A DNA stretch of 64,000 nucleotides, taken from NCBI RefSeq assembly GCF_034259105.1, contig NZ_CP139478.1, forward strand, positions 1,849,001-1,913,000, in the 5' to 3' direction. The position numbers were made by a program, and so were the translations under genes. Below the pieces are notes generated by a model. That model did no database searches. It was not told the origin of the DNA and saw only the letters and a list, made by a program, of their open reading frames with translations. This DNA is from Limosilactobacillus reuteri (GTDB taxonomy: Bacteria > Bacillota > Bacilli > Lactobacillales > Lactobacillaceae). Below, piece after piece: positions 1-9,132 of the stretch; position 1 is the first letter of the stretch; every line of letters starts with the position of its first letter.

Positions 1-390
1 ACCATCAACTAAAATATCATTACGACCGCTGACTTCTGCACTAGTAGCACCCATTTGATGAAGAACATTAACAATTGGCTGGGTAAACGATTTAAAGTCA
101 CCGAATTCTTCACTATCGCTTGGGACCACAAAACTAAAACAGAGGTTCCCTAAGTCTTGATAAACAGCACCACCGCCTGATAAACGTCGGGTTACCCGGA
201 TATTGTGTTCCTTTACATAATCATGATTAATCTCTTCAAGCGTATTTTGGTTCCGGCCCACGATAATACATGGTTCTTCATAATAAAATAGTACTAAAGG
301 CTCTTTCCCAAAATCCTTATTATTCATTAAATATTGTTCTGTAGCTAAATTCATTCCAATATTATGAGAAGTCATTGAAACATAACGCAT
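1..390 (-). CDS. lplA: Lipoate-protein ligase A, 3' end cut by window
   Basis: Ligase that activates lipoate (or octanoate) with ATP and attaches it to the lysine of lipoyl domains in the cytoplasm. The first 130 codons are visible, read leftwards from an ATG at 390. An AGAGGGTG ribosome binding site lies just upstream. The family signature [15 protein letters not shown] is at about residues 69-83 and GRND follows near 122, which together form the lipoyl-AMP pocket of the LplA/BPL fold. The C-terminal part lies outside the window, so it is unknown whether the accessory domain is present. It is divergent from the Usp gene on the other strand. Confidence 0.9.
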   Translation of the reverse strand, partial: MRYVSMTSHNIGMNLATEQYLMNNKDFGKEPLVLFYYEEPCIIVGRNQNTLEEINHDYVKEHNIRVTRRLSGGGAVYQDLGNLCFSFVVPSDSEEFGDFKSFTQPIVNVLHQMGATSAEVSGRNDILVDG

Positions 391-479
391 AACTAGCACC
401 CTCTTATAAAAACATCAACATAAATAGACTAAAAATTTACTTTTGTCATTTAGTCATCCATTTGTAGTGTACGTCTTTT

Positions 480-493
480 AGTAAGCGTTTGCA
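480..493. promoter_or_regulatory. cre-like box upstream of usp gene
   Basis: AGTAAGCGTTTGCA matches the catabolite-responsive element consensus TGWAANCGNTNWCA at 12 of 14 positions. It lies about 60 bp upstream of a TATAAT (556-561) that precedes the Usp gene, and about 90 bp upstream of lplA, so either direction could be regulated by CcpA. The two mismatches make this tentative. Confidence 0.35.
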
Positions 494-590
494 ATATATT
501 ATCGACAAAGCAAAAAATACTTTCTTTTTTACATCTTTTTAGGGCGAAAACATTTTATAATAAAGGTATAAACTTTCGGAGGTATCTATT

Positions 591-1058
591 ATGACAGAAA
601 TTTATCCATACAAACACATTCTAGTTGCTGTCGATGGCTCAAAAATTACTAGTAACGTCTTAGAAAGTGCCATTGATTCTGCACTACGGAATCATGCTAG
701 CCTTGATATCTTACGGATCGTTCAAGTAACGCAACTAACAGATGGCTATAGTAATGCGGCCCTTAGCAACGAAGAAACATATAACATTGTTAAAACCACC
801 AAGGAACGACTCGATGACTTGAAAAAGCGCGCGGTCGATGCGGGGGTTGAAGATGTTAACGTTCATATCCGGTTTGGAAATCCAAAACGTGTTATTGCTC
901 ATGAATTTCCGTCAGATCACAACACCGACTTGATTGTTCTCGGTGCGACTGGTGTATCTGGTCTTGAACGCTTTGTCCTTGGCTCTGTTACCCACTATGT
1001 TAGTCGGATGGCAAAATGTGATGTTCTTGTTGTTCGCAAAAACGACCATGTTAACTAG
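591..1058 (+). CDS. Universal stress protein, UspA family
   Basis: Cytoplasmic single-domain Usp of 155 residues, the usual length. The nucleotide-binding pattern G-x2-G-x9-G-S is present at residues 118-132, so it is likely an ATP-binding Usp. The start ATG has a GGAGG ribosome binding site and a TATAAT at 556-561. Its stop codon overlaps the AGGTGA ribosome binding site of the next gene, a TetM-like GTPase, so the two are probably cotranscribed and translationally coupled. Family members are linked to stress survival; the specific role here is unknown. A second Usp is encoded at 47096-47560. Confidence 0.9.
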   Translation: MTEIYPYKHILVAVDGSKITSNVLESAIDSALRNHASLDILRIVQVTQLTDGYSNAALSNEETYNIVKTTKERLDDLKKRAVDAGVEDVNVHIRFGNPKRVIAHEFPSDHNTDLIVLGATGVSGLERFVLGSVTHYVSRMAKCDVLVVRKNDHVN

Positions 1059-1069
1059 GTGAAAAAACG

Positions 1070-2998
1070 GTGAAACAAATTGTTACTGGCATCGTTGCTC
1101 ATGTCGATGCTGGAAAAACGACTTTAACCGAAGCCCTCATGTATGAAACCGGCGCTATTCGAAAGCTAGGCCGCGTGGATAATGGAGATGCTTTTTTAGA
1201 TCCTAATACGCTCGAAAAACAGCGCGGAATCACTCTTTTTACCCATCAAGCTGAACTAACCTACAATAACCTTGCGCTTACCCTTCTCGATACTCCGGGA
1301 CACGTCGATTTTGCTAGTCAAACAGAACAAGTCTTACCAGTTCTTGATTATGCAATTCTTGTCGTTTCAGCCACCGATGGTATTCAGGGATACACGCGCA
1401 CATTATGGGATCTTCTTGCGCGTTATGATATCCCGACCTTCATTTTCATTAACAAAGAAGACGTGATTGGTGCTAATCCTAGCGGTGTTATCGAGCAACT
1501 GCAAAAAGATTTTTCGCCGGCTTGCCTTGATTTTGCTGATCCATTAACTGATGAAGTTAGTGAAACAATTGCCATGCAGGATGATACAGTTTTAGAAAAC
1601 TACCTCAATACTGGCAGTCTTAGCGATCAAACAATTCAGCAATTGATTAAACAACGTAAAGTGTTCCCCTGTTATCGTGGAGCAGCCCTAAAGTTAACTG
1701 GAATCACTAAATTCTTAAAGGGACTTGAGAAATGGACTGTTACGCCTGAGTTCGCTGATGAGTTTGCGGCGCGGGTATTTAAGATTTCCCATGATGACAA
1801 GGGTAATAGGCTTAGTTGGGTTCGCGTATTCGGTGGCAAAATTCCAGCTAAAGTAGTTTTGTTAAATGAAGAAAAAGTGAACCAAATCCGAATATATAAC
1901 GGGGCTAAATTTACCCCAAGTCAGGTTTTAAACGCAGGTCAAGTCGGTGCTCTTACTGGACTAACTTCTACATCCCCTGGGCTTGGCCTTGGTAAAACAA
2001 AACCACTTCCATCGCCAGTTATAAAGCCCGTCTTAAATTATGCCGTTAAAGTTGCTAAAGAAGATCTTCATGCTTGTCTCAACGCCTTAAAAGAGCTTGA
2101 AGATGAAGATCCGCAACTACAGATTTCTTGGCATACCCACATCCAAGAGATCCATGTCCAAATTATGGGAGAAGTCCAACTTCAGATCCTACAACAATTA
2201 CTTCAGAAACGTTACCAACTAGAAGTTACATTTGACGAGGGAAATGTTCTCTACCAGGAAACAATTACTAACAAAGTTGAGGGGGTCGGTCACTTTGAAC
2301 CCTTGCGTCATTATGCCGAAGCCCACCTTCTTTTAGAACCAGGAAAACAAGGATCTGGAATTACTATTAGTAGTGATTGCAGTCTTGATATCCTGGATCG
2401 CAATTGGCAACACCAGATCTTAACTAGTTTACAGACCAAAGAACATTTAGGGGTTCTTACAGGAGCTCCCCTTACCGATGTCAAAATCACCCTCATTGGT
2501 GGTCGCGGCCATATTAAACATACAGTTGGTGGAGATTTTCGTCAGGCTAGTTGGCGAGCGGTTCGCCAAGGATTGATGGAGTTGAAAAAACAAAACGAAT
2601 GTCAATTATTAGAGCCTTGGTATGCTTTTCATCTTAAAGTCCCGAATGACCAAGTAGGACGTGCAATTAATGATATTCAACAAATGCATGGTACGTTCGA
2701 GCTTGATGAAGCTAATAGTCAAGACCTAATCCTGATTACGGGAACCGCTCCTGTTGTGGGTATGCGCGACTACGCCCAAAGTGTTCGCGCCTACACTCAC
2801 GGCCAAGCTCAGCTCGAGCTTGTTGTTGCTGGCTATTATCCATGTCATAACGCTGAAAATGTTATTAGTGATGTTAATTATGATCCGGTTGCTGACCTAG
2901 AAAACACTCCTGATTCTGTCTTCTGTGCGCATGGTGCTGTTTTCCCCGTTCCATGGAATGAAGTCCCAGCAATGGCGCATTATCCATATAGAAAATAG
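1070..2998 (+). CDS. TetM/EF-G-like ribosomal protection GTPase
   Basis: Translation-factor GTPase of 642 residues, close to the 639 of TetM. G1 AHVDAGKT is at 10-17, RGIT at 52-55, G3 DTPGHVDF at 74-81 and G4 NKED at 128-131. EF-G-like domains II-V follow. Ribosomal protection proteins of this fold bind the ribosome and release tetracycline, while other members are housekeeping EF-G paralogues. The GTG start uses an AGGTGA site overlapping the stop of the upstream Usp gene. No mobile sequence adjoins it and it is coupled to a housekeeping gene, so it is probably a resident chromosomal paralogue rather than an acquired tet gene. Whether it gives resistance cannot be told from sequence. A terminator hairpin follows. 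Confidence 0.85.
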   Translation: MKQIVTGIVAHVDAGKTTLTEALMYETGAIRKLGRVDNGDAFLDPNTLEKQRGITLFTHQAELTYNNLALTLLDTPGHVDFASQTEQVLPVLDYAILVVSATDGIQGYTRTLWDLLARYDIPTFIFINKEDVIGANPSGVIEQLQKDFSPACLDFADPLTDEVSETIAMQDDTVLENYLNTGSLSDQTIQQLIKQRKVFPCYRGAALKLTGITKFLKGLEKWTVTPEFADEFAARVFKISHDDKGNRLSWVRVFGGKIPAKVVLLNEEKVNQIRIYNGAKFTPSQVLNAGQVGALTGLTSTSPGLGLGKTKPLPSPVIKPVLNYAVKVAKEDLHACLNALKELEDEDPQLQISWHTHIQEIHVQIMGEVQLQILQQLLQKRYQLEVTFDEGNVLYQETITNKVEGVGHFEPLRHYAEAHLLLEPGKQGSGITISSDCSLDILDRNWQHQILTSLQTKEHLGVLTGAPLTDVKITLIGGRGHIKHTVGGDFRQASWRAVRQGLMELKKQNECQLLEPWYAFHLKVPNDQVGRAINDIQQMHGTFELDEANSQDLILITGTAPVVGMRDYAQSVRAYTHGQAQLELVVAGYYPCHNAENVISDVNYDPVADLENTPDSVFCAHGAVFPVPWNEVPAMAHYPYRK

Positions 2999-3014
2999 GT
3001 TGTTGATAAAGAGA

Positions 3015-3054
3015 GAGGCTGAGAAAAAACTTCGTTTTTTCAACAGCCTCTTTA
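3015..3054. terminator. Bidirectional rho-independent terminator
   Basis: GAGGCTGAGAAAAAAC pairs with GTTTTTTCAACAGCCTC across a TTCG loop. It serves the TetM-like gene on the plus strand, and its A-rich left arm would also work for the ROK gene on the minus strand. Confidence 0.8.
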
Positions 3055-3205
3055 TTTATACGAACATTATTTAAGATATCGTGGAAATTAACCACAAGGC
3101 TCGAGGCTAAGTTCGAACTATAATCAGCCCGTGCCGTGCTAATCACCGTTCTATCCTTAGCCCACCGCCTTGTCGAGAAGGTTAATTCCCACTCACTCTC
3201 TTTTT
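3015..3205 (-). repeat. Intergenic repeat, family C, with small open frame
   Basis: Structured GC-richer segment after the ROK stop codon. Its plus-strand sequence around 3050-3100 (tttat, gaaca, aagata, cgtg, aaccaca in order) is recognisably similar to 16205-16250, and both are preceded by a GAGGCTGAGAAAAAAC hairpin. On the minus strand an open frame starts at 3209, overlaps the ROK stop by ATGA and begins MKKESEWELTFSTRRWAKDR. It would run through the terminator into the TetM-like gene and has no clear ribosome binding site. I favour a repeat or structured RNA over a protein, but a translationally coupled short peptide cannot be excluded. Confidence 0.4.
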
Positions 3206-4108
3206 TCATTCAATTGTCAATAGCAATCCATACAATGCACCTAATAAATTAGCTTTATTGCCAAACTTTGCGGTCATTATTTCTGGCATCGTGACATCAT
3301 CATGAAGACGATAATCACCCTTTTGTAAAAGCATAAATTGTTTCTTTATTTCATCAATTAAAATTTTTTGTGCACTAATGCCACCACCAATAAGGACCCG
3401 TTCAAGGTCAACAACTGTCTGAATATTTAAGATTAGGATAGCTACTCGCCGACAAAAGCCTTCAAATAAAGACCAAATAACTGGATTATGACGATTAATT
3501 TCTTTAAATACTCGTCGGCCATCCGTTTTATCCTTAATATCACAAATGTCAGCCATGGTTTCAATCATCTTAACTGCTGAAGTAGTAGCCCCCATTGTCG
3601 AATAGTGAAGTTCAGGCGCATCATTATCAATGATCATGGCACTTAATTCACCAGCCTGAAAATGTGGTCCATGCAAGAGCTGGTTATTAATAACAATCCC
3701 GCCGCCAACTGAAGTTCCTAATGTAATTACAGCGCCATTACTGATACCGTTGAGATTGCCAAGCCACATTTCCGCCAATGTCGCACAATTAGCATCATTA
3801 CCAACATATACTGGGCAATGAGCTCGTGATTCTAGATAGGCTGCAAAGTTAAAGGTCCCCATAAAGCCAAGGGCACCAGTAAACTTTACCTCTTCCGTCG
3901 CCGGATTGACGACTCCTGGAAGACTGACACAAATCGCAGTGACCCTGTCTAAAACCGGCTCCACAACAGCAAAGATTGCAGCCAGAAATGCTTCTTTTTG
4001 ATGAGGAGTTGGGACATGATTTTTCTCAAAAATATTACCAGAGTGATCAATTAACGCACTCTTTATCTCTGTCCCACCAATATCAATACTCAAATACTGT
4101 CGTTGCAT
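3206..4108 (-). CDS. ROK-family protein, sugar kinase-like, no zinc motif
   Basis: ROK-family protein of 300 residues, the usual length for a glucokinase or fructokinase of this family. The phosphate-binding DIGGTEIKSA is at 9-18 and the GNDANCATLAE segment contains the catalytic Asp. The glycine-rich TLGTSVGGGI segment is also present. The family's usual CxCGxxGCxE zinc motif is absent: the equivalent segment after the GPHFQAGE sequence has no cysteines. No DNA-binding domain is attached, so a kinase is more likely than a repressor. The start at 4108 is preceded by AGGTGAGGAG. The substrate is not predictable. It shares direction with brnQ upstream, with a 25-bp gap. Confidence 0.8.
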   Translation of the reverse strand: MQRQYLSIDIGGTEIKSALIDHSGNIFEKNHVPTPHQKEAFLAAIFAVVEPVLDRVTAICVSLPGVVNPATEEVKFTGALGFMGTFNFAAYLESRAHCPVYVGNDANCATLAEMWLGNLNGISNGAVITLGTSVGGGIVINNQLLHGPHFQAGELSAMIIDNDAPELHYSTMGATTSAVKMIETMADICDIKDKTDGRRVFKEINRHNPVIWSLFEGFCRRVAILILNIQTVVDLERVLIGGGISAQKILIDEIKKQFMLLQKGDYRLHDDVTMPEIMTAKFGNKANLLGALYGLLLTIE

Positions 4109-4133
4109 AACTCCTCACCTCATCTTTCTTATA

Positions 4134-5486
4134 TTATACACGACTCCGCTGCTGAGGGTACCATATACAAATACTGATGAATAAGCCCACCAGGGTAAAA
4201 GGCAACCAACTAAAGCCAAGTTGATACAAGGAAAAGTATTTTTCTGCAAAATGAATTAATGACATACTAAATGAGGTATCCCGTAAAACCGGTGGGAAAG
4301 CATTTACCATATCAAAAAACGCAGGAATCATTGTTATACCTGTCGTGACCCGGTAAATTAACGAATCTCCCTTGAATAGGGGCGAAAAAATACCTAGTAG
4401 GATCAACACAATGGCTAACGGATAAAGGAACATTAAAACTGGTATCGACCATGAAACGATCCGATCTAATCCCATATTAGCAACTAGAAATGACAATAGG
4501 CAATTGCCCCGTAAAAAGGCTTTATAAGAAATCTGGGGAAAACGATAATGAAAGTCCTGAGCAAAAGCAACTACTAACCCCATCGCCGTTGTCATACACG
4601 TGATTGTCGCAAGGGTTAACAATAATACATTTCCAAAATCTCCCATATAATAATGAGCAATTTGATTTAATGTTGTTCCCCCATTAGCTGCGATTGCGAA
4701 TTGGTGCCGACTCGTTGTCCCTAAATAAATTAGTCCAATATATAAAATCCCAATTCCCAAAATTCCAATCATTCCACCCTTGGTAGTAGCGAGTGAAACT
4801 GATTGTTGAGATTTAAAACCAAGTTGGCGGATTGCAGTAATAATCGTAACGCCAAAAACCAATGCTGCTAATGCATCAACAGTGTTATATCCCTGAATAA
4901 AACCATTACTAAAGGCATGATTAACATATTCTGGAGTTGGTTGGGGAGTAGTTGTACTTCCCATTGGATGAATAAAGGCGAGAAGAAAGATCAAAAATAA
5001 CATAATAAGGAAAATCGGATTTAAAACCTTACCAATTATTTCAGTGATTTTTCCTTCACGCGTTGCAAAAAAGTAAACAATTAGAAAAAATGCTCCGGTA
5101 TAGGTTAATAATCCCCAGCCTTGCATCCCTTTACTTAAATATGGCGCAACTCCAATCGTATAAGGAACAGTTGCCGTACGCGGGGTTGCACATAAAGGTC
5201 CAATAATTATTTGAACCAGGACAAGGAAAATAAGGGCAAACCTTTTCCCATTTGGTAAAGCTAGTTCATATAATCCATTTGCATGTGTAATACTAATCGC
5301 TAGTAATGCAAATAGCGGTAAAAGAACACCAGAAAGCAAGAATCCACCCGTCGCTGCTATCCACTGGTTACCGGCTAATTGTCCTAAATGCACAGGAAAA
5401 ATTAAATTTCCTGCCCCAAATAACATTCCAAAAATTAGCGACCCAATTACCAAGTAGGTTTTACACGCTGCTTTAATTGAGCTCAT
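4134..5486 (-). CDS. brnQ: Branched-chain amino acid carrier, LIVCS family
   Basis: Cytoplasmic-membrane symporter for leucine, isoleucine and valine with Na+ or H+. The 450 residues form about 12 hydrophobic segments, as usual for the family. The N-terminal FGMLFGAGNLIFPVHLGQ stretch is the most recognisable family signature. The ATG at 5486 has a modest GAAATGAG site. A possible minus-strand -10 (TATAAT) is at 5531-5536 next to the edge of a structured repeat. The ROK gene follows at 25 bp and may be cotranscribed. Confidence 0.9.
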   Translation of the reverse strand: MSSIKAACKTYLVIGSLIFGMLFGAGNLIFPVHLGQLAGNQWIAATGGFLLSGVLLPLFALLAISITHANGLYELALPNGKRFALIFLVLVQIIIGPLCATPRTATVPYTIGVAPYLSKGMQGWGLLTYTGAFFLIVYFFATREGKITEIIGKVLNPIFLIMLFLIFLLAFIHPMGSTTTPQPTPEYVNHAFSNGFIQGYNTVDALAALVFGVTIITAIRQLGFKSQQSVSLATTKGGMIGILGIGILYIGLIYLGTTSRHQFAIAANGGTTLNQIAHYYMGDFGNVLLLTLATITCMTTAMGLVVAFAQDFHYRFPQISYKAFLRGNCLLSFLVANMGLDRIVSWSIPVLMFLYPLAIVLILLGIFSPLFKGDSLIYRVTTGITMIPAFFDMVNAFPPVLRDTSFSMSLIHFAEKYFSLYQLGFSWLPFTLVGLFISICIWYPQQRSRV

Positions 5487-5546
5487 AGTTAATCACTCAT
5501 TTCTTTTCTCTAAATTTAATCTGACGCTAAATTATACCATGAAATA

Positions 5547-5691
5547 AGCGCCCAGGCAGAAGTACATTTCGAGCCCCGCAAGCAACAATAGGACTCCAAT
5601 GTTCGTTTTTTTTACCGGGCGTTGGAGGCCATTGTTGTACTGCGCCATTTGTCTTTTATAAAAATAACTTGGCTTATGTCACAGTCCCTTT
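5547..5691 (-). repeat. Intergenic structured repeat, family A, copy 1
   Basis: Fills the gap between brnQ and the esterase. Read on the minus strand it begins GGGACTGTGACATAAG and aligns along most of its length with the plus-strand segment 49320-49494. The core is a long hairpin: AACAATAGGACTCC near 5584 pairs with GGAGGCCATTGTT near 5632. The other copy has a paired core that differs at several positions, which suggests that structure is conserved more than sequence. Confidence 0.75.
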
Positions 5692-5695
5692 AAAT

Positions 5696-6445
5696 CTAAT
5701 TTTTTAAAAAGTTAGCTACCAGTTCCAAAATTTCTTGGCGTTGTGAGCCATTAAACATATGCCCTTCTTCCGGAATTAAATGCAACTCACTGTTAGGCAT
5801 GATCACATTATATTTCTTTGAAGCTTCCGAGGAAACTACATTATCACCTAACCCATGAATTAGCAGTGTCGGTCCACTATAATGCTGTGCTGTTTCGTAA
5901 ATTGGTAAAAGCTGCGCCGTTCGAAAGTAGTCACCACCAACGGTAAAGCCATGCACATCAACCGTTTCTGGTATATGGTTAGGGTCATATTGGCTTCCCT
6001 GACAAACTCCTTTTAGCGCATCATCTTTCAAGGTTGCAGCAGATGCCAGCAGTACCAGTTTTGTAATAATATCGCGATAATAAGCCGCCAGCATCGAAGC
6101 AACTACCCCACCTTGCGAATGACCAATAAGGTAAATCTTCTTTGCTTGCATAGTGGTATGAGCATAGTCAATGATTTTCATTCCATCCAGGATTTCACTG
6201 AAAACTGTCATATTCTTGAATTCACCATCACTATGGCCAGTTCCATCAAAGTCAAAGCGTAACGTTGGAATTCCTTGTTGGTTTAAATAGTGCGAAAGAG
6301 CATATAGAATTTTAGAATCATCATATCCCAGATTGCCCTTAAAGCCATGCATCAGAATTGCAACCGTATCGTTTTTAATCGTCGTTGTTCCTTCAAGAAG
6401 GCCATATAGTTTTAGACCATCTCGTTTGATTGTTATTTCCATCAA
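5696..6445 (-). CDS. Alpha/beta hydrolase, feruloyl/cinnamoyl esterase-like
   Basis: Serine hydrolase of 249 residues, the same length as the cinnamoyl esterases described in Lactobacillus johnsonii and very similar to them along the chain as I recall it. The nucleophile is Ser110 in GHSQGG, with Asp201 in GDNVV and His229 in EEGHMF completing the triad. HGF at 33-35 is the oxyanion-hole segment. Enzymes of this group release ferulic and caffeic acids from plant esters. No signal peptide is present, so it is cytoplasmic. A strong GAGAGGTGG site precedes the ATG. Exact substrate is an inference from resemblance. Confidence 0.85.
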   Translation of the reverse strand: MMEITIKRDGLKLYGLLEGTTTIKNDTVAILMHGFKGNLGYDDSKILYALSHYLNQQGIPTLRFDFDGTGHSDGEFKNMTVFSEILDGMKIIDYAHTTMQAKKIYLIGHSQGGVVASMLAAYYRDIITKLVLLASAATLKDDALKGVCQGSQYDPNHIPETVDVHGFTVGGDYFRTAQLLPIYETAQHYSGPTLLIHGLGDNVVSSEASKKYNVIMPNSELHLIPEEGHMFNGSQRQEILELVANFLKN

Positions 6446-6476
6446 ACCACCTCTCGCCTATTATACACTGTTTGAC

Positions 6477-7832
6477 TTAGTATTTTAGTTTCTCCAACAT
6501 TGCACGGTGGTGTGCCTCGTGTTTCTCATCCACCTTAACAAAGAAGTAAGAAACCGCGGCTAGGATGGCAACTACAACACCAACCGTAATCGTCTTAATT
6601 GTGAAATTGGTTACCATGTAGCACGAGATTAAGAGTGCCAGCACTGGAATGATATATTTTCCGGGAAGCTTAAACCCATGATTAGGAAATTCATTAGTAT
6701 GTTCAAACTTAATTACTGCTAAAATGGACGGAACATATTGAACAAATGAAGCAAGCACAATACAAGAAACAAGAAAGAGGTAAGATTGCGTAACTAATAG
6801 CATTGAAACAATGGCTGTCAGAATGATTGCTACTCAGGGTGCATCATGGCGGTTCTTTTTACCAACCCACTTTGGCAACATCGCGTGTTCATTCGCTAGT
6901 GAGGAAATTAATGACGGAGTGTTAAAGGAGGCCGCAAATGCCACCCCGAAAATACTGATTAACATTCCCACAATTACTAAAATGTACCCCCATTTACCGA
7001 CACCAGTTCCAAAGGCATTTGCAATTGGCGTACTATATTTTGACATCCTAGTTCCCAAAATACCGATTGCTACTAGCATCATTAGCGAATACATAATCGT
7101 TACACTAACCATTACGGCGATTAATACACGCGGAATATTTTTCTCCGGATCAGTCATTTGTTTTGCGGCAATTGGAATAAACGAAAAGCCGGTAAACATA
7201 TAGAAAACAACACTAAAAGCTGCGCCAAAATGTTTGGCAAGCGGCATTGCTCCGGTGGTTGCTGCATAAGGAATTACCGGTGAAAAATTAGCAAAATGAA
7301 TGCAAAAAACGCCAATTACAATAAAAGTAAGAATCGTAATCATTTTTGCAGCTGAAGAGAGGTTATCGACCAACTTAACAAGCGTCCGGCCAAAGAAATT
7401 AATAATTGAGAATAATAAAATTAAGCCAAAAACAGAAACATAGTAAACCCAATGAGTATTAAAAACCGGCAAAAAGCTTCGGAGAGTTGTCAACAAAGCT
7501 ACCACTTCGGCAGATAAAGTACAACATCCTAGAAACCATGTAAAGAAGCCGAGCTCATAGCCAGTAAACCGGCCAAATGCATTATAGGAATAAAGCCATG
7601 CGGCACCCGATCCGGTAAACCGACTAGAAAGATCTGCATAACATAATGCAACCATGCTAACCGTAATCGCTGCACAGAGTAAGACAAAGACACTTGCTAA
7701 ATTCATATCCTTATAGATAACTTGTGGTAGCAAAAAAGCACCTGAACCAATAACACCATTAATACCTAAAAAATAAATTGAAATAAACGATAACTTTTTA
7801 GGATTTTTCTTTTTCGTATTGATAAGCCCCAC
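6477..7832 (-). pseudogene. APC amino acid permease, in-frame TGA stop
   Basis: An amino acid-polyamine-organocation permease of about 450 codons is broken by a TGA at 6834-6836. The upstream part (from a GTG at 7832) begins with the family pattern FLGINGVIGSGAFLLPQ and ends NRHDAP-stop. Reading in the same frame past the stop gives VAIILTAIVSMLLVTQSYLF and the last transmembrane helices to 6477. There is no frameshift. The family normally has a tryptophan-like residue here (PWVAI), so one TGG to TGA change explains it. A 332-residue product lacking the last helices would be made, plus perhaps a 108-residue restart at 6803. Function is probably lost. Confidence 0.85.
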
Positions 7833-8007
7833 CTTCTATCCTTTATAACAAAAATAATATTACCTTCATCTAAAGTCTATTCTTATTTTAAAGGGTTTAC
7901 AAGTAAGCAAGGTAACCAATCTTTATATTTACAAACAAAAAGAGACCGAGTTAAACTGGCTCTACAATTTTAAGTACTGATGAATTTAACATCAGTGCTT
8001 TATTTGT

Positions 8008-9061
8008 GGCAGATTGCAAGAAATAACTTGAACGAATTTAGTGACGTAGATTAATCAAGAAGATCTCGATTGGTGTGTGCCAGTTAAGACATTTAAGTGG
8101 TCGGGAATTCAGATACCAATTGATTTGAACCAGCTGGCGATCGCTCAGCTCTTCAATGGCTTGTCCCTTGGGAATAAACCGTCGCAAAACTCGATTACGG
8201 TTCTCATTACTACCGCGTTCGTGCGGTGAATAGGCATGGGCAAAGTAAACCTGAGTACCCGTTAGCTGTTCAATTGCCTGATAGTTAGCGAACTCTTTCC
8301 CATGATCCACGGTAAGCGTCTTGAGCTTGTCTTGAAGTTGACTAGCTAGTTCAAGTACGGCTTGAGTCATGGACTGACTGTCGCGACCATGGAGCCGTTT
8401 AACAATTGTCAGGCGACTCTTACGCTCCACAAAAGTCGCCACAGCTTGACCTTTACGTTTGCCAGAAAGTACGGTATCAGCTTCAAAGTGGCCGAATTCT
8501 TGGCGAGTTTCGACTTTATGAGGACGCTCCTCAATGGAGCGGCCGTGACTGAACGTACCACGCTTTTCTTTAGCACGATGACGACGAATTCCATGATCAG
8601 GCAAATCGGGTAACTGTACATCAAGCCATCCTTGATCAATCCAGTTATAGACCGTCTTGTAGGCAATCCCAACTACATGGGCAACTTGTTCAGGGGACCA
8701 CTTCTGGACTTGAATCTTTTCCTCAATCAAGTGCTTAAGGCTTTTAGTGAGTGAAGACTTCCGCCCCCGTTGACTAACCTTGCGTTCAAAGTCAGTTTGC
8801 GCTAGTTCAGCTTAATACCCACTATTTAGCCGGTGAAGTTCGTTAAAGATGGTGGTCTTACTAAAGCCTAAGTAGTTAGCGATGTATCGCAAGGAACGTC
8901 CTTCATTATGAAGCGTTTCAATGACAACACGGTTCTGGAATGATAAAATAGTGGTGCTCATCAAGGTCCTTCTTTCTAATGGATTGTGTGGTAACACCAT
9001 TAAAGACCTTGATGGGTTTTTCTGTCCACTTAAATGTTCAACTTAAATTTTACAATCTGCC
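8008..9061 (-). mobile_element. IS30-family element, about 1054 bp, nested in ISL3
   Basis: Inverted repeats GGCAGATTGCAAGAAAT (left, from 8008) and GGCAGATTGTAAAATTT (right, reversed from 9061) are each followed by a shared TTGAAC. TTGT flanks both ends and may be a 4-bp target duplication. Its transposase is inactivated by an internal stop. Confidence 0.8.
8038..8961 (-). pseudogene. IS30-family transposase with in-frame TAA
   Basis: The first part begins MSTTILSFQNRVVIETL at 8961 (site GAAGGACC) and contains the helix-turn-helix SLRYIANYLGFSKTTIFNE. It ends HRLNSGY-stop at 8812. The same frame continues with AELAQTDFERK and on to the DDE catalytic core (ADTVLSGKRKG, VDHGKEFANY, ENRNRVLRRF) ending at 8038. 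A single CAA to TAA change explains the stop. A TTG at 8730 could start a truncated catalytic fragment, which would lack the DNA-binding part. Confidence 0.85.
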
Positions 9062-9132
9062 TTGTTTAAAATTTAAAATAAAAAAGCGAAAGATGGTTGG
9101 ACCCCGTCTTCGCTAAGAAAGGACCATCTTTC

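Noticed and set aside
1070..2998. Acquired tet(M)-class resistance gene
   Set aside because: No adjacent mobile sequence and tight coupling to a Usp gene. Sequence resemblance to TetM is clear only at family level by eye. Kept as TetM/EF-G-like.
3055..3205. T-box or other classic riboswitch after the ROK gene
   Set aside because: The region lies 3' of a gene, not upstream of one, and no T-box sequence (GGGTGGNACCGCG type) was found.
6811..7203. Plus-strand open frame of 130 codons
   Set aside because: It is antisense to the APC permease, lacks a ribosome binding site and has the low-complexity composition of a shadow frame.
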